64,000 nucleotides of DNA from JAHEGP01 sp963792875 (GCA_963792875.1 CAWBXV010000002.1:434001-498000); one strand, 5' to 3'. Counted from the first letter of the stretch, positions 52,673 through 62,210 are shown. Numbers and translations: made by a program. Notes: generated by a model from the sequence alone, not told the origin.

Positions 52673-53224
52673 ATGCAGGTGCTGAAGCGATGGGTTTTGT
52701 GGGGGCTGTGCCCGCTGTGGCTGGCGCAGGCGGCTGCGGCGGCCGAAGAAGTCTATATGAGCACCGGGCAGTTTGTGACCGCTGCCTTCAGCGGCCAGCC
52801 CTCGCCGCAGGTCGACCGGCTGTGGCTGACGGCCGCGACGCGCGAGCACGCCGAGCGCCTGCTGGGCCACCCGTTCACCACTCTGCGCGTGCGCTACTGG
52901 CACAGCGACGCGCGCACCGCCTGGGTGCTGGAGGAGATCGGCAAGGAAAAGCCCATCACCATCGGCGTCGTCATCGAGGCAGACCGGATTGTCAACGTCG
53001 ACATCCTGGCCTTTCGCGAGAGCCGCGGCTGGGAGGTGCGGTATCCGTTTTTCACCGACCAGTTCACCGGGCTACGACTGACCGGTGATGGGGGCCTGAA
53101 CCGCCCGATCGACGGCATTACCGGCGCCACGCTGTCAGTGCGCGCCGTGAGCCGCGCCTCTGCCCTGGCGCTGTACTTCCACCAGCAGGTCGCCACGCCG
53201 TATGCGCAAGTCGCGCCGCAATAA
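52673..53224 (+). CDS. Periplasmic FMN-binding domain protein
   Basis: This 183-residue protein has a signal peptide (VLKRWVLWGLCPLWLAQAAAAA) and a C-terminal FMN-binding domain of the NqrC/RnfG type with DGITGATLSVRAV. Thr153 in TGATLS fits the flavinylation motif recognised by ApbE, which would attach FMN covalently. No apbE is in the window. It starts about 48 nt after the porin stop and overlaps the PepSY gene by 23 nt, so it should pass electrons in the periplasm. GTG 52661 or ATG 52670 are alternative starts. Confidence 0.88.
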   Translation: MQVLKRWVLWGLCPLWLAQAAAAAEEVYMSTGQFVTAAFSGQPSPQVDRLWLTAATREHAERLLGHPFTTLRVRYWHSDARTAWVLEEIGKEKPITIGVVIEADRIVNVDILAFRESRGWEVRYPFFTDQFTGLRLTGDGGLNRPIDGITGATLSVRAVSRASALALYFHQQVATPYAQVAPQ

Positions 53225-53960
53225 GTGGCGCCTGGCGCTGCTGATATGGCACCGGCGCATCGGCATCGTCGTCGCCCTGGGTGTGGTGATGCTCGCGGCC
53301 ACCGGCATACTGCTCAATCATGGCCATCGGCTGGGCCTGGACCAGCGCCCGCTCACCCAGCGCTGGCTGCTCGACTGGTACGGCATCCGCCTGCCGCCCG
53401 TCACGGCCTATGCCACCGGCCACGGCTGGCTCATGGAAGCCGGGCAGCGCCTGTTTCTCGATGCACGGCCTGTCGCCCCCTGCGAGGCGCTGAGCGGCGC
53501 CGTCCAGTGGCGCGACTGGCTGGTGGCCGCCTGCACGTCCGAGCTGTTGCTGCTCGACCTGCAGGGCCAGCTGGTCGAGCGCATCGACCCCAGCTATGGC
53601 CTGCCGGTGCCGGTCACCGGCCTCGCCCTCCACCAGCAGCAGCTGTACCTGCAACAGCGGCAGCAGTGGTACCGCGCGGGCGCCGAGCTGCTCGCCTTTG
53701 ACCCGGCCGACGCGAGCTATAGCGCCGTGCCGGCGGGGCAACCGCCCCCCGAGCTGGCAGCACAGGCCCAGCAGCTGGCCGCAGGCGGCGGCATCAGCTG
53801 GGAGCGGGTGCTGCTGGATTTCCACAGCGGCCGCCTGTTCGGCGGCGCCGGCGTCTGGGTGGTCGACGCCCTCGCCGCGCTGATGACGGTGCTGGCCCTG
53901 TCCGGCGCCTGGGTGTGGCTGACCCGTCCCGGGCGCTTTCGGCGGCGCGAGCGCCCCTGA
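53202..53960 (+). CDS. PepSY-associated transmembrane protein
   Basis: This 252-residue inner-membrane protein has an N-terminal helix (WHRRIGIVVALGVVMLAATGILLNH) with the conserved WHRxxG start of PepSY-TM proteins, a periplasmic domain rich in beta-strands, and a C-terminal helix (VVDALAALMTVLALSGAWVW) preceded by DFHSGRLFGG. His residues in both helices could bind heme. It overlaps the FMN-binding gene by 23 nt. Together with the porin and Fur box, I infer a flavin/heme electron path that reduces ferric iron in the envelope. Confidence 0.87.
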   Translation: MRKSRRNKWRLALLIWHRRIGIVVALGVVMLAATGILLNHGHRLGLDQRPLTQRWLLDWYGIRLPPVTAYATGHGWLMEAGQRLFLDARPVAPCEALSGAVQWRDWLVAACTSELLLLDLQGQLVERIDPSYGLPVPVTGLALHQQQLYLQQRQQWYRAGAELLAFDPADASYSAVPAGQPPPELAAQAQQLAAGGGISWERVLLDFHSGRLFGGAGVWVVDALAALMTVLALSGAWVWLTRPGRFRRRERP

Positions 53961-54140
53961 CAGGCGCCTGCCCAGTGGTCTGCTGCCCCAGCAGCGCGGC
54001 ACCACGCACCAGCCACTTTCGATCCCGAGGCATGCCGGGCGATGCTCGAGGCCCAGCACCCCGGCAGGACCGGCTGACTTGGCCGCAGCTTCCGGTATAC
54101 TGGCAGGCACGCGCCTCATCGAGCCAGGAGACCCAACGCG

Positions 54141-54992
54141 ATGACAGCCTCCCCGATCCGCGGCCAGTGCCTGCTGATGCTGCTGGCGACCCTGCTGACG
54201 TCCTGTGCAAGACCGCCTCCCCCCGCCGACGCGCAGGGCCTCACGCTGGACACCGCAGCGGCGCTGCTGGCGCAGGGACGCTGGGTCGACCTCACCCATG
54301 ACTTCGCCGCCGACACCCTGTACTGGCCCACCGCGCAGGGCTTCTCGCACCAGGTGGACTTCGCCGGCACCACCGACAAGGGCTATTACTACTCGTCCTA
54401 CCGCATCGGCGGCTCGGAGCACGGCGGCACCCACCTGGACGCGCCGGTGCACTTCGCCGAGGGCAGGCGCGACGCCGCAGCGGTGCCGCTGGCGCAGCTG
54501 ATCCGCCCGGCAGTGGTGATCGACGTCTCGGCGGCGGCATCGGCCGACCCCGACTTTCAGATCGGCGTCGATGAGCTGCGCGCCTGGGAGCGCGCCAACG
54601 GCGAGCTGCCGACAGGCGCCATCGTGCTGTTCAATACCGGCTGGCACAAGCGCTGGCCGGATGCCGAGCGCTACCTGGGAACGGCCGCGCGCGGCGCCCC
54701 CGCGGTGGCGCTGCTGCACTTTCCCGGCATCGCGCCGGCGCTGGCCCAATGGCTGGTTGACGAGCGCCGCATCGCCGCCGTGGGCATCGATACGGCCAGC
54801 ATCGACTTCGGTCAGTCGACCCTGTTCCAGACCCACCGCATCCTGTTCGAACGCGACATACCGGCCTTTGAGAACGTCGCCAATCTCGACGGCCTGCCGC
54901 CCCGCGGCGCCCTGGTCGTCGCGCTGCCGATGAAGATTCGGGACGGCTCCGGCGGCCCGCTGCGCATCGTGGCGTGGCTGCCCGGGCAGTAG
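54141..54992 (+). CDS. Cyclase-family (kynurenine formamidase-like) lipoprotein
   Basis: This 283-residue protein has a lipoprotein signal with LATLLTSC and a cyclase-family domain: LTHDFAADTLYWP, then HGGTHLDAPVHF, the metal-binding HxGTHxDxPxH motif, and a later His/Glu region (AFENVANLDGLPPRGA). Related enzymes hydrolyse formyl-kynurenine or isatin-like amides with Zn or Mn. Export to the envelope is unusual for kynurenine formamidases. It is preceded by 180 bases without a gene and stands alone. Confidence 0.88.
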   Translation: MTASPIRGQCLLMLLATLLTSCARPPPPADAQGLTLDTAAALLAQGRWVDLTHDFAADTLYWPTAQGFSHQVDFAGTTDKGYYYSSYRIGGSEHGGTHLDAPVHFAEGRRDAAAVPLAQLIRPAVVIDVSAAASADPDFQIGVDELRAWERANGELPTGAIVLFNTGWHKRWPDAERYLGTAARGAPAVALLHFPGIAPALAQWLVDERRIAAVGIDTASIDFGQSTLFQTHRILFERDIPAFENVANLDGLPPRGALVVALPMKIRDGSGGPLRIVAWLPGQ

Positions 54993-55136
54993 CAGCCAAT
55001 GATCGCAGGCCGCGGCTCGCGCCAAGCGCATCGCCCAGCGTCACATCCCGCGGTTTTGGGAGTATGATGGAGCGACGCCGGCGTCGACCCCGCGACTGCT
55101 GCGACCCGTTCCCACTACAGACCAATTGAGATAGCC

Positions 55137-56054
55137 TTGACCCACGCCACCTCGCTCCTGAAGATACTGCTCTACCCCATCGACAGCTACGATCACCAGG
55201 TAGGGCCGGAATCCGATCGCGACACCACCCTGCAATGGCGTCGGCTGTGGCCCTTTGTCGCCATCCACCTGCTGTGTCTGAGTGTGTTCTGGGTCGGTTT
55301 CAGCTGGTTTGCGTTCGGCGTGTTCGCCGTCAGCTACCTGCTGAGGACGCTGGGGATCACCGTCGGCTATCACCGCCTGCTGGCCCACCGCAGCTTCAAG
55401 GCCGGCCGCGGCACCCAGTTTGCCCTGGCCTGCCTGGGCAATGCCGCCATGCAGCGCGGCCCGCTGTGGTGGGCGGCGCACCACCGCCACCACCACCAGT
55501 ACACCGATGCCCCCGAGGATCACCACTCCCCCGTGCAGCATGGCTTCTGGCGCGCTCACATCGGCTGGGTCATCAGCAGCGCAGCGTATCGCTCCAGGCT
55601 GGAGCGCATCCCCGACTTTGCCCGGTTCAAGGAGCTGCGCTTTCTGGATCGCTACGACGCCCTGGTGCCGCTGCTCTACGGCGCCCTCATGTACGGCGTG
55701 GGCGCCGCCGCGGCCGCACTGTGGCCAGACCTGGGCACCAGCGGCCTGCAGACCCTGGTGTGGGGCGGGGCGCTGGCGACAGTCTGCCTGCTTCACGCCA
55801 CCTTCACCATCAACTCGCTGGCACACCTCATCGGCTCCCGCCCCTATCCGACCAACGACCACAGCCGCAACATCGCCCTGCTGGCACCCCTGACGGGCGG
55901 CGAGTCCTGGCACAACAATCACCACCACTTTCCGGCGTCGGCGCGGCTGGGCTTCCGCTGGTGGCAGCTGGACCCAGGCTGGTATCTGCTGCTGCTGCTG
56001 CGGCGCCTGGGCCTGGTCTACGATGTGCGCGTGATCCCCGACCGCCTGCTGTAG
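55137..56054 (+). CDS. Acyl-CoA delta-9 desaturase
   Basis: This 305-residue membrane protein has the three histidine boxes of stearoyl-CoA desaturases: HRLLAHRSF, HHRHHHQY and HNNHHHF, spaced as in the family, with four membrane helices (AIHLLCLSVFWVGFSWFAFGVFAVSYL etc., in parts). It introduces a cis double bond into a saturated acyl-CoA using oxygen and a ferredoxin or cytochrome. The start is TTG 55137 with GAGAT upstream. It may adjust membrane fluidity. A TATGAT hexamer lies at about 55062, 70 nt before the start. Confidence 0.92.
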   Translation: MTHATSLLKILLYPIDSYDHQVGPESDRDTTLQWRRLWPFVAIHLLCLSVFWVGFSWFAFGVFAVSYLLRTLGITVGYHRLLAHRSFKAGRGTQFALACLGNAAMQRGPLWWAAHHRHHHQYTDAPEDHHSPVQHGFWRAHIGWVISSAAYRSRLERIPDFARFKELRFLDRYDALVPLLYGALMYGVGAAAAALWPDLGTSGLQTLVWGGALATVCLLHATFTINSLAHLIGSRPYPTNDHSRNIALLAPLTGGESWHNNHHHFPASARLGFRWWQLDPGWYLLLLLRRLGLVYDVRVIPDRLL

Positions 56055-56206
56055 CTCCCCCGGGCACCGCCCGACGGCGACGGCAGCGGCCAGCGCGCGT
56101 TGACAGGGCCTCCGGCGTCGCGGATCATCACCCGCGGCATTGGCCCGCCCTCCAGTGGTGAGCCGCGGAGCCACCGACCCGCCCACAGGATGACCCTGAG
56201 AACGCC

Positions 56207-57148
56207 ATGGCCAAAAGCACCAAGTACGCGATTCATCCCGATTTCACTCACTTTCCCACGTTCTACCTGAGCTTCCGTCCGCTGATGGTCGCCCTGCTCA
56301 ACCTGCTGATATGGCTGGATCGCCGGCTGCGGCGCTTCAGCCTGCTGCGGCGGGCCCGCAAGCACCGCATCACCACCGCCGATGGCGCCAGCCTGAAGGT
56401 GCTGCAATTCACCCCCGCCGCGCCGAGCGGCCCGCTGCCCGCGGTGATCTACCTGCACGGCGGCGCCTACGTCCTCACCTACGCTTCGACACACGTCTAT
56501 GCCGTGGACCACTATGCCAACGAAGCGGGCTGCACCGTGTTCCTGGTGGACTATCGCCTGGCCCACCGGCACCCCTTTCCCAGCGGCTTCGACGACTGCA
56601 ACGCGGCGTTGGAGTGGGTGCTGAACAACGCCGGGGAGCTCGGCGTCGATCCCGGGCGCATCGCCGTGATGGGAGACAGTGCCGGCGGCGGGCTGGCGGC
56701 GGCCATGGCCCAGCGCGCCAGCGACTTACAGGGCCCCGCGCTGCGGGGTCAGGTGCTGATCTACCCGACGCTCGACCACCGCTGCCAGACGCCGTCGGCC
56801 ACCCTGTTTACCGACACGCCGCTGTGGAACGCCATCAATAACCGCGGCATGTGGGAGTGCTATCTGCGAGGCTTCCCCGGCGAGGCGCCACCGACTTACG
56901 CCTCGCCAGGCAACCGGGAAAATCTCGCCGGGCTGGCGCCAGCCTACATCGAGACCGCCGAATTCGACCCGCTGCGGGACGAGGCCATCGCCTATGCCGA
57001 GCGCTTGCAGGCTGCCGACGTGCCGGTGGAACTGGTGCAGACCCAGGCCACTGTGCACGGCTTTGACACCGTCTTTCACAGCGAGATAACCCGCGGCGCG
57101 CTAAAGCGGCGCTGTGATTTTCTCAGGGGAATCTTCGCGGCGAGCTGA
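56207..57148 (+). CDS. Alpha/beta-hydrolase (HSL-family esterase)
   Basis: This 313-residue protein has the HSL-family oxyanion motif YLHGGAYV and nucleophile elbow GDSAGGGLAA, with a later Asp (ETAEFDPLRDEAI) and His (ATVHGFDTV). A hydrophobic N-terminal stretch (MVALLNLLIWLD) may tether it to the membrane. It should hydrolyse short-to-medium acyl esters. It stands after the desaturase gene in the same direction but 152 nt away. Confidence 0.92.
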   Translation: MAKSTKYAIHPDFTHFPTFYLSFRPLMVALLNLLIWLDRRLRRFSLLRRARKHRITTADGASLKVLQFTPAAPSGPLPAVIYLHGGAYVLTYASTHVYAVDHYANEAGCTVFLVDYRLAHRHPFPSGFDDCNAALEWVLNNAGELGVDPGRIAVMGDSAGGGLAAAMAQRASDLQGPALRGQVLIYPTLDHRCQTPSATLFTDTPLWNAINNRGMWECYLRGFPGEAPPTYASPGNRENLAGLAPAYIETAEFDPLRDEAIAYAERLQAADVPVELVQTQATVHGFDTVFHSEITRGALKRRCDFLRGIFAAS

Positions 57149-57294
57149 AGCCGCATGCCGCGCCGACTGTCAACGGGCAACGGGCAGGCAGAGGGGGTCG
57201 GCGCCGTCGTCAGGCGCCGATCGGCGTGGCGGCACTGCCGGCTTCCTCGCCGGCAGCCCCACCGTGAGCCGCGTCACAGATAGCGGGATGCGCC

Positions 57295-57825
57295 TCAGCG
57301 CTGCACGTACTTGACCTCGGGCCGCAGGCGCTTCAGGTCGGCCGACGTCGGCGTGGTGCCCGTCTCGTAAAAATGCTTGACCGCCGCGACGACGTTGTGG
57401 ATTTCCATCTTGACGCCCGGAAACACGAAGGGAATATCGATCAGCGCGCCGATGGGGCCTCCCCAGAAGGTATAGCCCATGCTGCCCGTGAACAGGGTCT
57501 TGTCGGAGCCGGCAGGTTCGATCTTGTAGACAAAGTAGGACTTGGGCAGCGGCGCCCGATCCTTCTCGCCGTTGTGCAGGCGCAGCTTGAAGCCCGAGCC
57601 TTCGTTCCACTCGACCACGGTTTCGTCGAGCTCAACGGGGAAGAAACCGTACATTTTCTTCCAGACGTGGCGGCTGGTGCCTACGCCTTTGGTCTTCTGG
57701 GTGTGCATGACGCACTTGTACACACCCGGCACGTATTTGTCCGGCACGGTGAGATTCTGCAAGATCTCCCAGGCCTTCTGGACGGGCATATTGATGATGA
57801 CCTGAAAAGCGGCTTCGCGGGACAT
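57295..57825 (-). CDS. SRPBCC family protein
   Basis: This 176-residue protein has the START-like/SRPBCC fold: EAAFQVIINMPVQKAWEILQNL, WKKMYGFFPVELDETVVEWNEG, TLFTGSMGYTFWGGPIGALID, and a C-terminal helix. These cytoplasmic proteins bind hydrophobic ligands (polyketides, fatty acids, sterols). The upstream region is AT-rich for this window with a TATAAA-like hexamer near 57862. The enoyl-CoA isomerase gene lies about 160 nt upstream in the same direction. Confidence 0.87.
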   Translation of the reverse strand: MSREAAFQVIINMPVQKAWEILQNLTVPDKYVPGVYKCVMHTQKTKGVGTSRHVWKKMYGFFPVELDETVVEWNEGSGFKLRLHNGEKDRAPLPKSYFVYKIEPAGSDKTLFTGSMGYTFWGGPIGALIDIPFVFPGVKMEIHNVVAAVKHFYETGTTPTSADLKRLRPEVKYVQR

Positions 57826-57989
57826 GGTAGGCTCCTGGTTTATTATTCAAGTGGCTGTCAATTATAAAGCCCACACGATAACTCAAATCGGGGACGGAAT
57901 GAAATACAGCAAGCCGGAAATGGCTGCGCCAAAACCCGGCGCCCCCTCAGCACCCCGTCACGCGCCGCCACGACGATGGCGCAGGGGCG

Positions 57990-58805
57990 TCAGCTCTCGA
58001 AGTCCGGCGGCGCATCGCCAGCAGCGAGGGCCGCCATGACATCGCGCTGGCTCAGCATGGCGGCGTTCCAGGTGGCGACGTAATTGAGCCCGTCAGCCAC
58101 GCTGTGGTCGCGCGCGTAGAGCAGCATCTCCTTGGTGCCGCGAATGGCCAGCGGCGACTTGCGGGCGATCGCCGCGGCGATCTCGCGCACTCCGGCCAGC
58201 AGCGCAGCGCGATCGGGAAAGACGCGGTTGACCAGCTGCAGCTCGCGGGCCTCGTCGCCGCCGACACGGCGCCCCGTGTAGGCCAGCTCATGCAGCATAC
58301 CCCTGCCGATCAGGTGGGGCAATCGCTGCAGCGTGCCGACATCCGCCGTCATGCCGATGTCGATCTCCTTGATGGAGAAGTAGGCGTCCTCGCTGCAGTA
58401 GCGTATGTCACAGCACGCCACCAGGTCGACGCCAGCGCCCACGCAGGCACCGTGGATGGCAGCCAGCACCGGCTTGCGGCAGCGCTCGATGCTGCTGAGG
58501 TTGTCCTGCAGCCGCAGGATCAGGCGCCGCAGGTCTTCCGCCGCGCGTGCCGGCTCACGGTGGCCGGCGGCAAAGACCGCGGCACCCAGGTCGGCCAGAT
58601 CGATACCCGCGCAGAAATGCCTGCCCTGTCCGGCCAGTATCACCGCCCTCACCGCCGGCGCGCCGTCCAGCCACTCAAAGCACCGCTGCAGTTCCGCCCA
58701 AAGCACCAGGTTGATGGCGTTGGCCTTGCCGGGGCGGGCCAGCTCGACCGTCGCCACGGCGCCATCCACCGCCAGTTCAAGAGTGTCGAATGCTGGTAGC
58801 TCCAT
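57990..58805 (-). CDS. Delta3,5-delta2,4-dienoyl-CoA isomerase (ECH1-like)
   Basis: This 271-residue crotonase-fold protein has the oxyanion segment RHFCAGIDLADL, AIHGACVGAGVDLVACCDIRYCSEDA, and the diagnostic IKEIDIGMTADVGTLQRLPHLIG, the Asp-containing motif of dienoyl-CoA isomerases rather than simple hydratases. It would help degrade unsaturated fatty acids with odd-numbered double bonds. ATG 58805 has AGGAGG upstream. It is not linked to the other beta-oxidation genes here. Confidence 0.9.
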   Translation of the reverse strand: MELPAFDTLELAVDGAVATVELARPGKANAINLVLWAELQRCFEWLDGAPAVRAVILAGQGRHFCAGIDLADLGAAVFAAGHREPARAAEDLRRLILRLQDNLSSIERCRKPVLAAIHGACVGAGVDLVACCDIRYCSEDAYFSIKEIDIGMTADVGTLQRLPHLIGRGMLHELAYTGRRVGGDEARELQLVNRVFPDRAALLAGVREIAAAIARKSPLAIRGTKEMLLYARDHSVADGLNYVATWNAAMLSQRDVMAALAAGDAPPDFES

Positions 58806-59027
58806 GGTTGCCTCCTGTGCAAACATAGGGGACGAGCATAGCAGCAAGTCGCCGGCGCCCGCCAGGCGACAGCAGCTTATCGGCGCGCGCCGAGGGCGCT
58901 GCAGGGCTTCGCCGAGGGCTTCGCCGGCAACCGCTCACACTGTTTGCAGCGGGCGATACTCGCTAAGCTGCCGGACCATCGCCGAACTCGCGCAGCACAG
59001 CGATATGCCGATGGCGGGAGAGACCTG

Positions 59028-60416
59028 TTGACCGAACACGAGCAACCGTCTGCCAACGGCCCCGCAGCCGGCCGCTACGGCCTGAGGGCGCGGCTCACTT
59101 TTGCGCTGCCGTCGCTGCTGGGGCTGCTGATGTTCCTGGCGCCGCTGCCCTACGGAGACGGCGTCTCGATACCTATCGCCATCCTGGCCAAGGAGATCCA
59201 GCGGCTGGGCGGCGACCATCTGCGCGAGGCCATCGTCCTCATCATCGTGGTCTCTGCGCTGATGTCCATCCTGGCCGCCACCGTGTCGCCCCGCTGGCTG
59301 CGGCACCGGCCCTTGCTGAACGCGCTGTTCAGCGTGCCGCCATTGTGGCTCGCGATCCGCATCCTCGGCGCCGCGTTTGCCCTCCTGTGCTTTTTCCCGA
59401 TCGGCCCCGACGCGATCACCGCCGGCAGCACCGGCGGGCTGGTGCTCAATGAGCTGCTGCCGATCCTGCTGTCGGTATTCATTCTGGCCGGGCTGCTGCT
59501 GCCCCTGCTGCTGGAATTCGGGCTGCTCGAACTGATCGGCACGCTGATGACGCCGCTGATGCGGCCCGTGTTCGGGCTGCCCGGGCGCTCCGCCATCGAC
59601 TGCGCGGCGTCCTGGCTCGGCGATGGCTCGGTCGGCATTCTGCTGACCACCAGGCAGTACGAGGCCGGCTTTTACACGCAGCGCGAGGCCGCCGTGATCG
59701 GCACCAACTTCTCGGCCGTCTCCATCACCTTCTGCCTGGTCGTGATCTCGCAGGTGCGCCTGGAGCACCTGTTCTGGGAGTTTTACCTCGCCGTCTGCGC
59801 CGCCGGCCTGGCGGCGGCGCTGATCGTGCCCAGGCTGCCGCCCCTGTCGCGCAAGCCCGACCGCCTGATCGACAACAGCCGGCCCCGCAGCGGGCAGGAG
59901 GCCATTCCCGACGGCTACCGACCGCTGAGCTGGGGGCTGGAGCGCGCCCTGCGCAAGGCGGCAGGCATCGACAGCCTGAGCCGGGTCGCCCTGGCCGGCG
60001 TGCGCAATGCGCTGGACATGCTGTTCGGCCTGCTGCCGGTGGTGATGGCCATCGGCACCACGGCGCTGATGGTGGCCGAATACACGCCCGTGTTCGAATA
60101 TCTGGGCAAGCCCTTCCTGCCGCTGCTGCAATGGCTGCAGGTGCCGGACGCCGACGCCGCCTCCCGCACCGTGGTGGTCGGCTTTGCCGACATGTTCATA
60201 CCCTCCATCATGGCCGCGTCGCTGCAGGACGAGCTGACGCGCTTCGTCATCGCGGCGCTCTCCGTGACCCAGCTGATCTATCTGTCGGAGGTCGGCGCCC
60301 TGCTGCTGGGCAGCAGCATACCGCTGCGCCTGGGCGACCTCGTGGCGGTGTTCCTGCTGCGCACGCTGGTGACCCTGCCGGTGATCGCGGCGATGGGGCA
60401 CTGGCTGGTGGGGTGA
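59028..60416 (+). CDS. YjiH-family membrane protein (nucleoside-recognition domain)
   Basis: This 462-residue protein has about ten membrane helices and the YjiH/nucleoside-recognition ('Gate') domain pattern: LLEFGLLELIGTLMTPLMRPVFGLPGRSAIDC and VVVGFADMFIPSIMAASL. The role is unknown; related proteins are predicted transporters or spore-maturation-like factors. The start is TTG 59028 with GGGAG 7 nt upstream; an earlier TTG at 58944 lacks one and adds a hydrophilic leader without similarity. Confidence 0.85.
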   Translation: MTEHEQPSANGPAAGRYGLRARLTFALPSLLGLLMFLAPLPYGDGVSIPIAILAKEIQRLGGDHLREAIVLIIVVSALMSILAATVSPRWLRHRPLLNALFSVPPLWLAIRILGAAFALLCFFPIGPDAITAGSTGGLVLNELLPILLSVFILAGLLLPLLLEFGLLELIGTLMTPLMRPVFGLPGRSAIDCAASWLGDGSVGILLTTRQYEAGFYTQREAAVIGTNFSAVSITFCLVVISQVRLEHLFWEFYLAVCAAGLAAALIVPRLPPLSRKPDRLIDNSRPRSGQEAIPDGYRPLSWGLERALRKAAGIDSLSRVALAGVRNALDMLFGLLPVVMAIGTTALMVAEYTPVFEYLGKPFLPLLQWLQVPDADAASRTVVVGFADMFIPSIMAASLQDELTRFVIAALSVTQLIYLSEVGALLLGSSIPLRLGDLVAVFLLRTLVTLPVIAAMGHWLVG

Positions 60417-60690
60417 TCTGCGCGGCATCGCGGCCAGCGCGCCACCTCACCGCCCTGCCCCCTCGGTCTGACGCCAGTCGACGCGGCGCTTTGCACTGCT
60501 GCGCACCAACAATTGGCGGGATACCTGATCGAGATCAAAGTCTCATGCCCGGATCGGCGCCGCAGGCCGGTGCAAAAAGGGCTGCATGCCGATATATTGC
60601 CGGGACCGGGCCCGCACGCGTGTCGCCGGAGCCAGCGAATGTGCTGCGAGGCCTGACAAGGATGCCCCTTAACGCGGAGTCACTGCCCCC

Positions 60691-61584
60691 ATGAGCCTGC
60701 CAAACCTGCACGCCCTGCTGACTTTGCTGCTGACAACGACGCTCGCGCTGGCTGGCTGCGGGAGCCAGCAGCACCACACCAACAGCAGCGTGATGGACTA
60801 CCTCTACCCCAACAAGGCGGGGCAAGCCGTCGAGAGGGGCACCGCCCGGCTGCATCTGCCGGTGCGGGTGGGGGTCGCCTTCGTTCCCGACAGCGCCCTG
60901 CAGAGCAGTTACCGCAATGCGTGGACGGGCAGCATGATCGGTACAGCGCTCACCGAGCAGAAAAAGGAAGCGCTGCTGCAGATGGTGGCCGATGATTTTC
61001 GCGGCCACGATTTCATCAGCAGCATCGAAGTCATTCCTTCCGCCTACCTGATGCCAAAAGGGGGCTTCATCAACCTCGACCAGCTCAAGACCATGTATGG
61101 CATCGATGTCATCGCGCTGGTCTCCTACGACCAGGTCCAGTTCACCGACGAGGGGTTTCTGACCCTCAGTTACTGGACCATTGTGGGCGCCTACATGGTG
61201 TCGGGCGAAAAGAATGACACTCACACGCTGATGGATACCGCCGTCTTCGACATCGCCAGCCGGCGGCTGCTGTTTCGCGCTCCCGGCCGCAGTCAGATCA
61301 GGGGCAAGGCGACTCCCGTCAACCTCACCAAGGAGCTGCGCGAGGACAGCTATGAGGGTTTCGACGAAGCCACCACGGCGATGATCGCCGCCCTGAAACT
61401 GGCAGTGGACCAGTTCGCGGACCGGGTCAAAGACATGCCTGCCGATGAGATCGTGGTCATCCGCGACAGCGGCGCCTCTGGTGGTGGCGCTGGCGCCGCA
61501 GGCATTGACGTGCTGGCGCTGCTACTGCTGGCAGCCGCCATCAGCTACCGCCGGCGAGGCCAGCGGCTCTGCGAGCGCCGCTGA
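60691..61584 (+). CDS. Rhombotarget lipoprotein
   Basis: This 297-residue protein has a lipoprotein signal (TTTLALAGC) and a body with the rhombotarget features YRNAWTGSMIGTALTEQKKEAL and DVIALVSYDQVQF. It ends with a GlyGly-CTERM-like tail: GASGGGAGAAGIDVLALLLL followed by a basic YRRRGQRL. That tail is the sorting signal cut by rhombosortases. The next gene, overlapping it in register, is the predicted rhombosortase. The protein is therefore both lipidated and probably cleaved at the C-terminus; its role after processing is unknown. Confidence 0.9.
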   Translation: MSLPNLHALLTLLLTTTLALAGCGSQQHHTNSSVMDYLYPNKAGQAVERGTARLHLPVRVGVAFVPDSALQSSYRNAWTGSMIGTALTEQKKEALLQMVADDFRGHDFISSIEVIPSAYLMPKGGFINLDQLKTMYGIDVIALVSYDQVQFTDEGFLTLSYWTIVGAYMVSGEKNDTHTLMDTAVFDIASRRLLFRAPGRSQIRGKATPVNLTKELREDSYEGFDEATTAMIAALKLAVDQFADRVKDMPADEIVVIRDSGASGGGAGAAGIDVLALLLLAAAISYRRRGQRLCERR

Positions 61585-61643
61585 TCGACGCCGGCCGCGG
61601 CGAAGGCTGCCGAGCCGGGCCGGCGCCGTACTGGCTGCTGCTG

Positions 61644-62210
61644 GTGCTGCCCTGCCTGGTGCTGGCACCCGGAAACGAGGCACTCGTCGCCGCTTGCCGA
61701 CTGGCGCTGAACGCCCCGCCCTACCATGAGATGTGGCGGTTGGTCACCGCGCATTTCGCGCACGAATCCTGGCGCCATCTGCTGGTCAACGCGCCGCTGC
61801 TGCTGGTGCTGCACGTCCTGTTCGGGCAGTACTTCACCATGGCAGGCACCGCCCTGCGGATCGTCGCGATAGCACCCTGCATCAGCCTGGGACTCTACCT
61901 GAATGCATCCTTCGACTATTACCTGGGCTCGTCCGCCCTGCTCTACGGGCTGCTGACCTTCGGCGCGTGCCGTGCGCTGGACGACGGCTGGCGGGCCGGC
62001 TGGCTGGTACTGCTGGCGCTGCTGCTGAAACTGGCAGCGGCCCACCACTTCGGGCCCGATCCCGCCATGGCGCGGTTCATCGGCCTGCCGAGCGCCGACG
62101 AGGCGCATCTCTACGGGATGCTGGGCGGCCTGATGTGCTGGGCCCTGCGGCGGACCTGGACGGCATGGTCGCCGCGATGGCGGCGCCACGGCGGAGCGGG
62201 CCGCGCCTGA
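61644..62210 (+). CDS. rrtA: Rhombosortase (intramembrane serine protease)
   Basis: This protein of about 188 residues is a six-helix rhomboid relative with HFAHESWRHLLVN (the HxxxHxxxN helix), catalytic Ser97 in GSSALLYG, and catalytic His155 in DEAHLYGMLGG. Rhombosortases cut GlyGly-CTERM tails and here sit directly after a cognate target. The N-terminal helix seems to begin before GTG 61644 (PYWLLLVLP), but no ATG, GTG or TTG lies in frame between the previous stop and 61644, so the true start may be a rarer codon near the target gene's stop, or the helix is shorter. Confidence 0.87.
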   Translation: MLPCLVLAPGNEALVAACRLALNAPPYHEMWRLVTAHFAHESWRHLLVNAPLLLVLHVLFGQYFTMAGTALRIVAIAPCISLGLYLNASFDYYLGSSALLYGLLTFGACRALDDGWRAGWLVLLALLLKLAAAHHFGPDPAMARFIGLPSADEAHLYGMLGGLMCWALRRTWTAWSPRWRRHGGAGRA

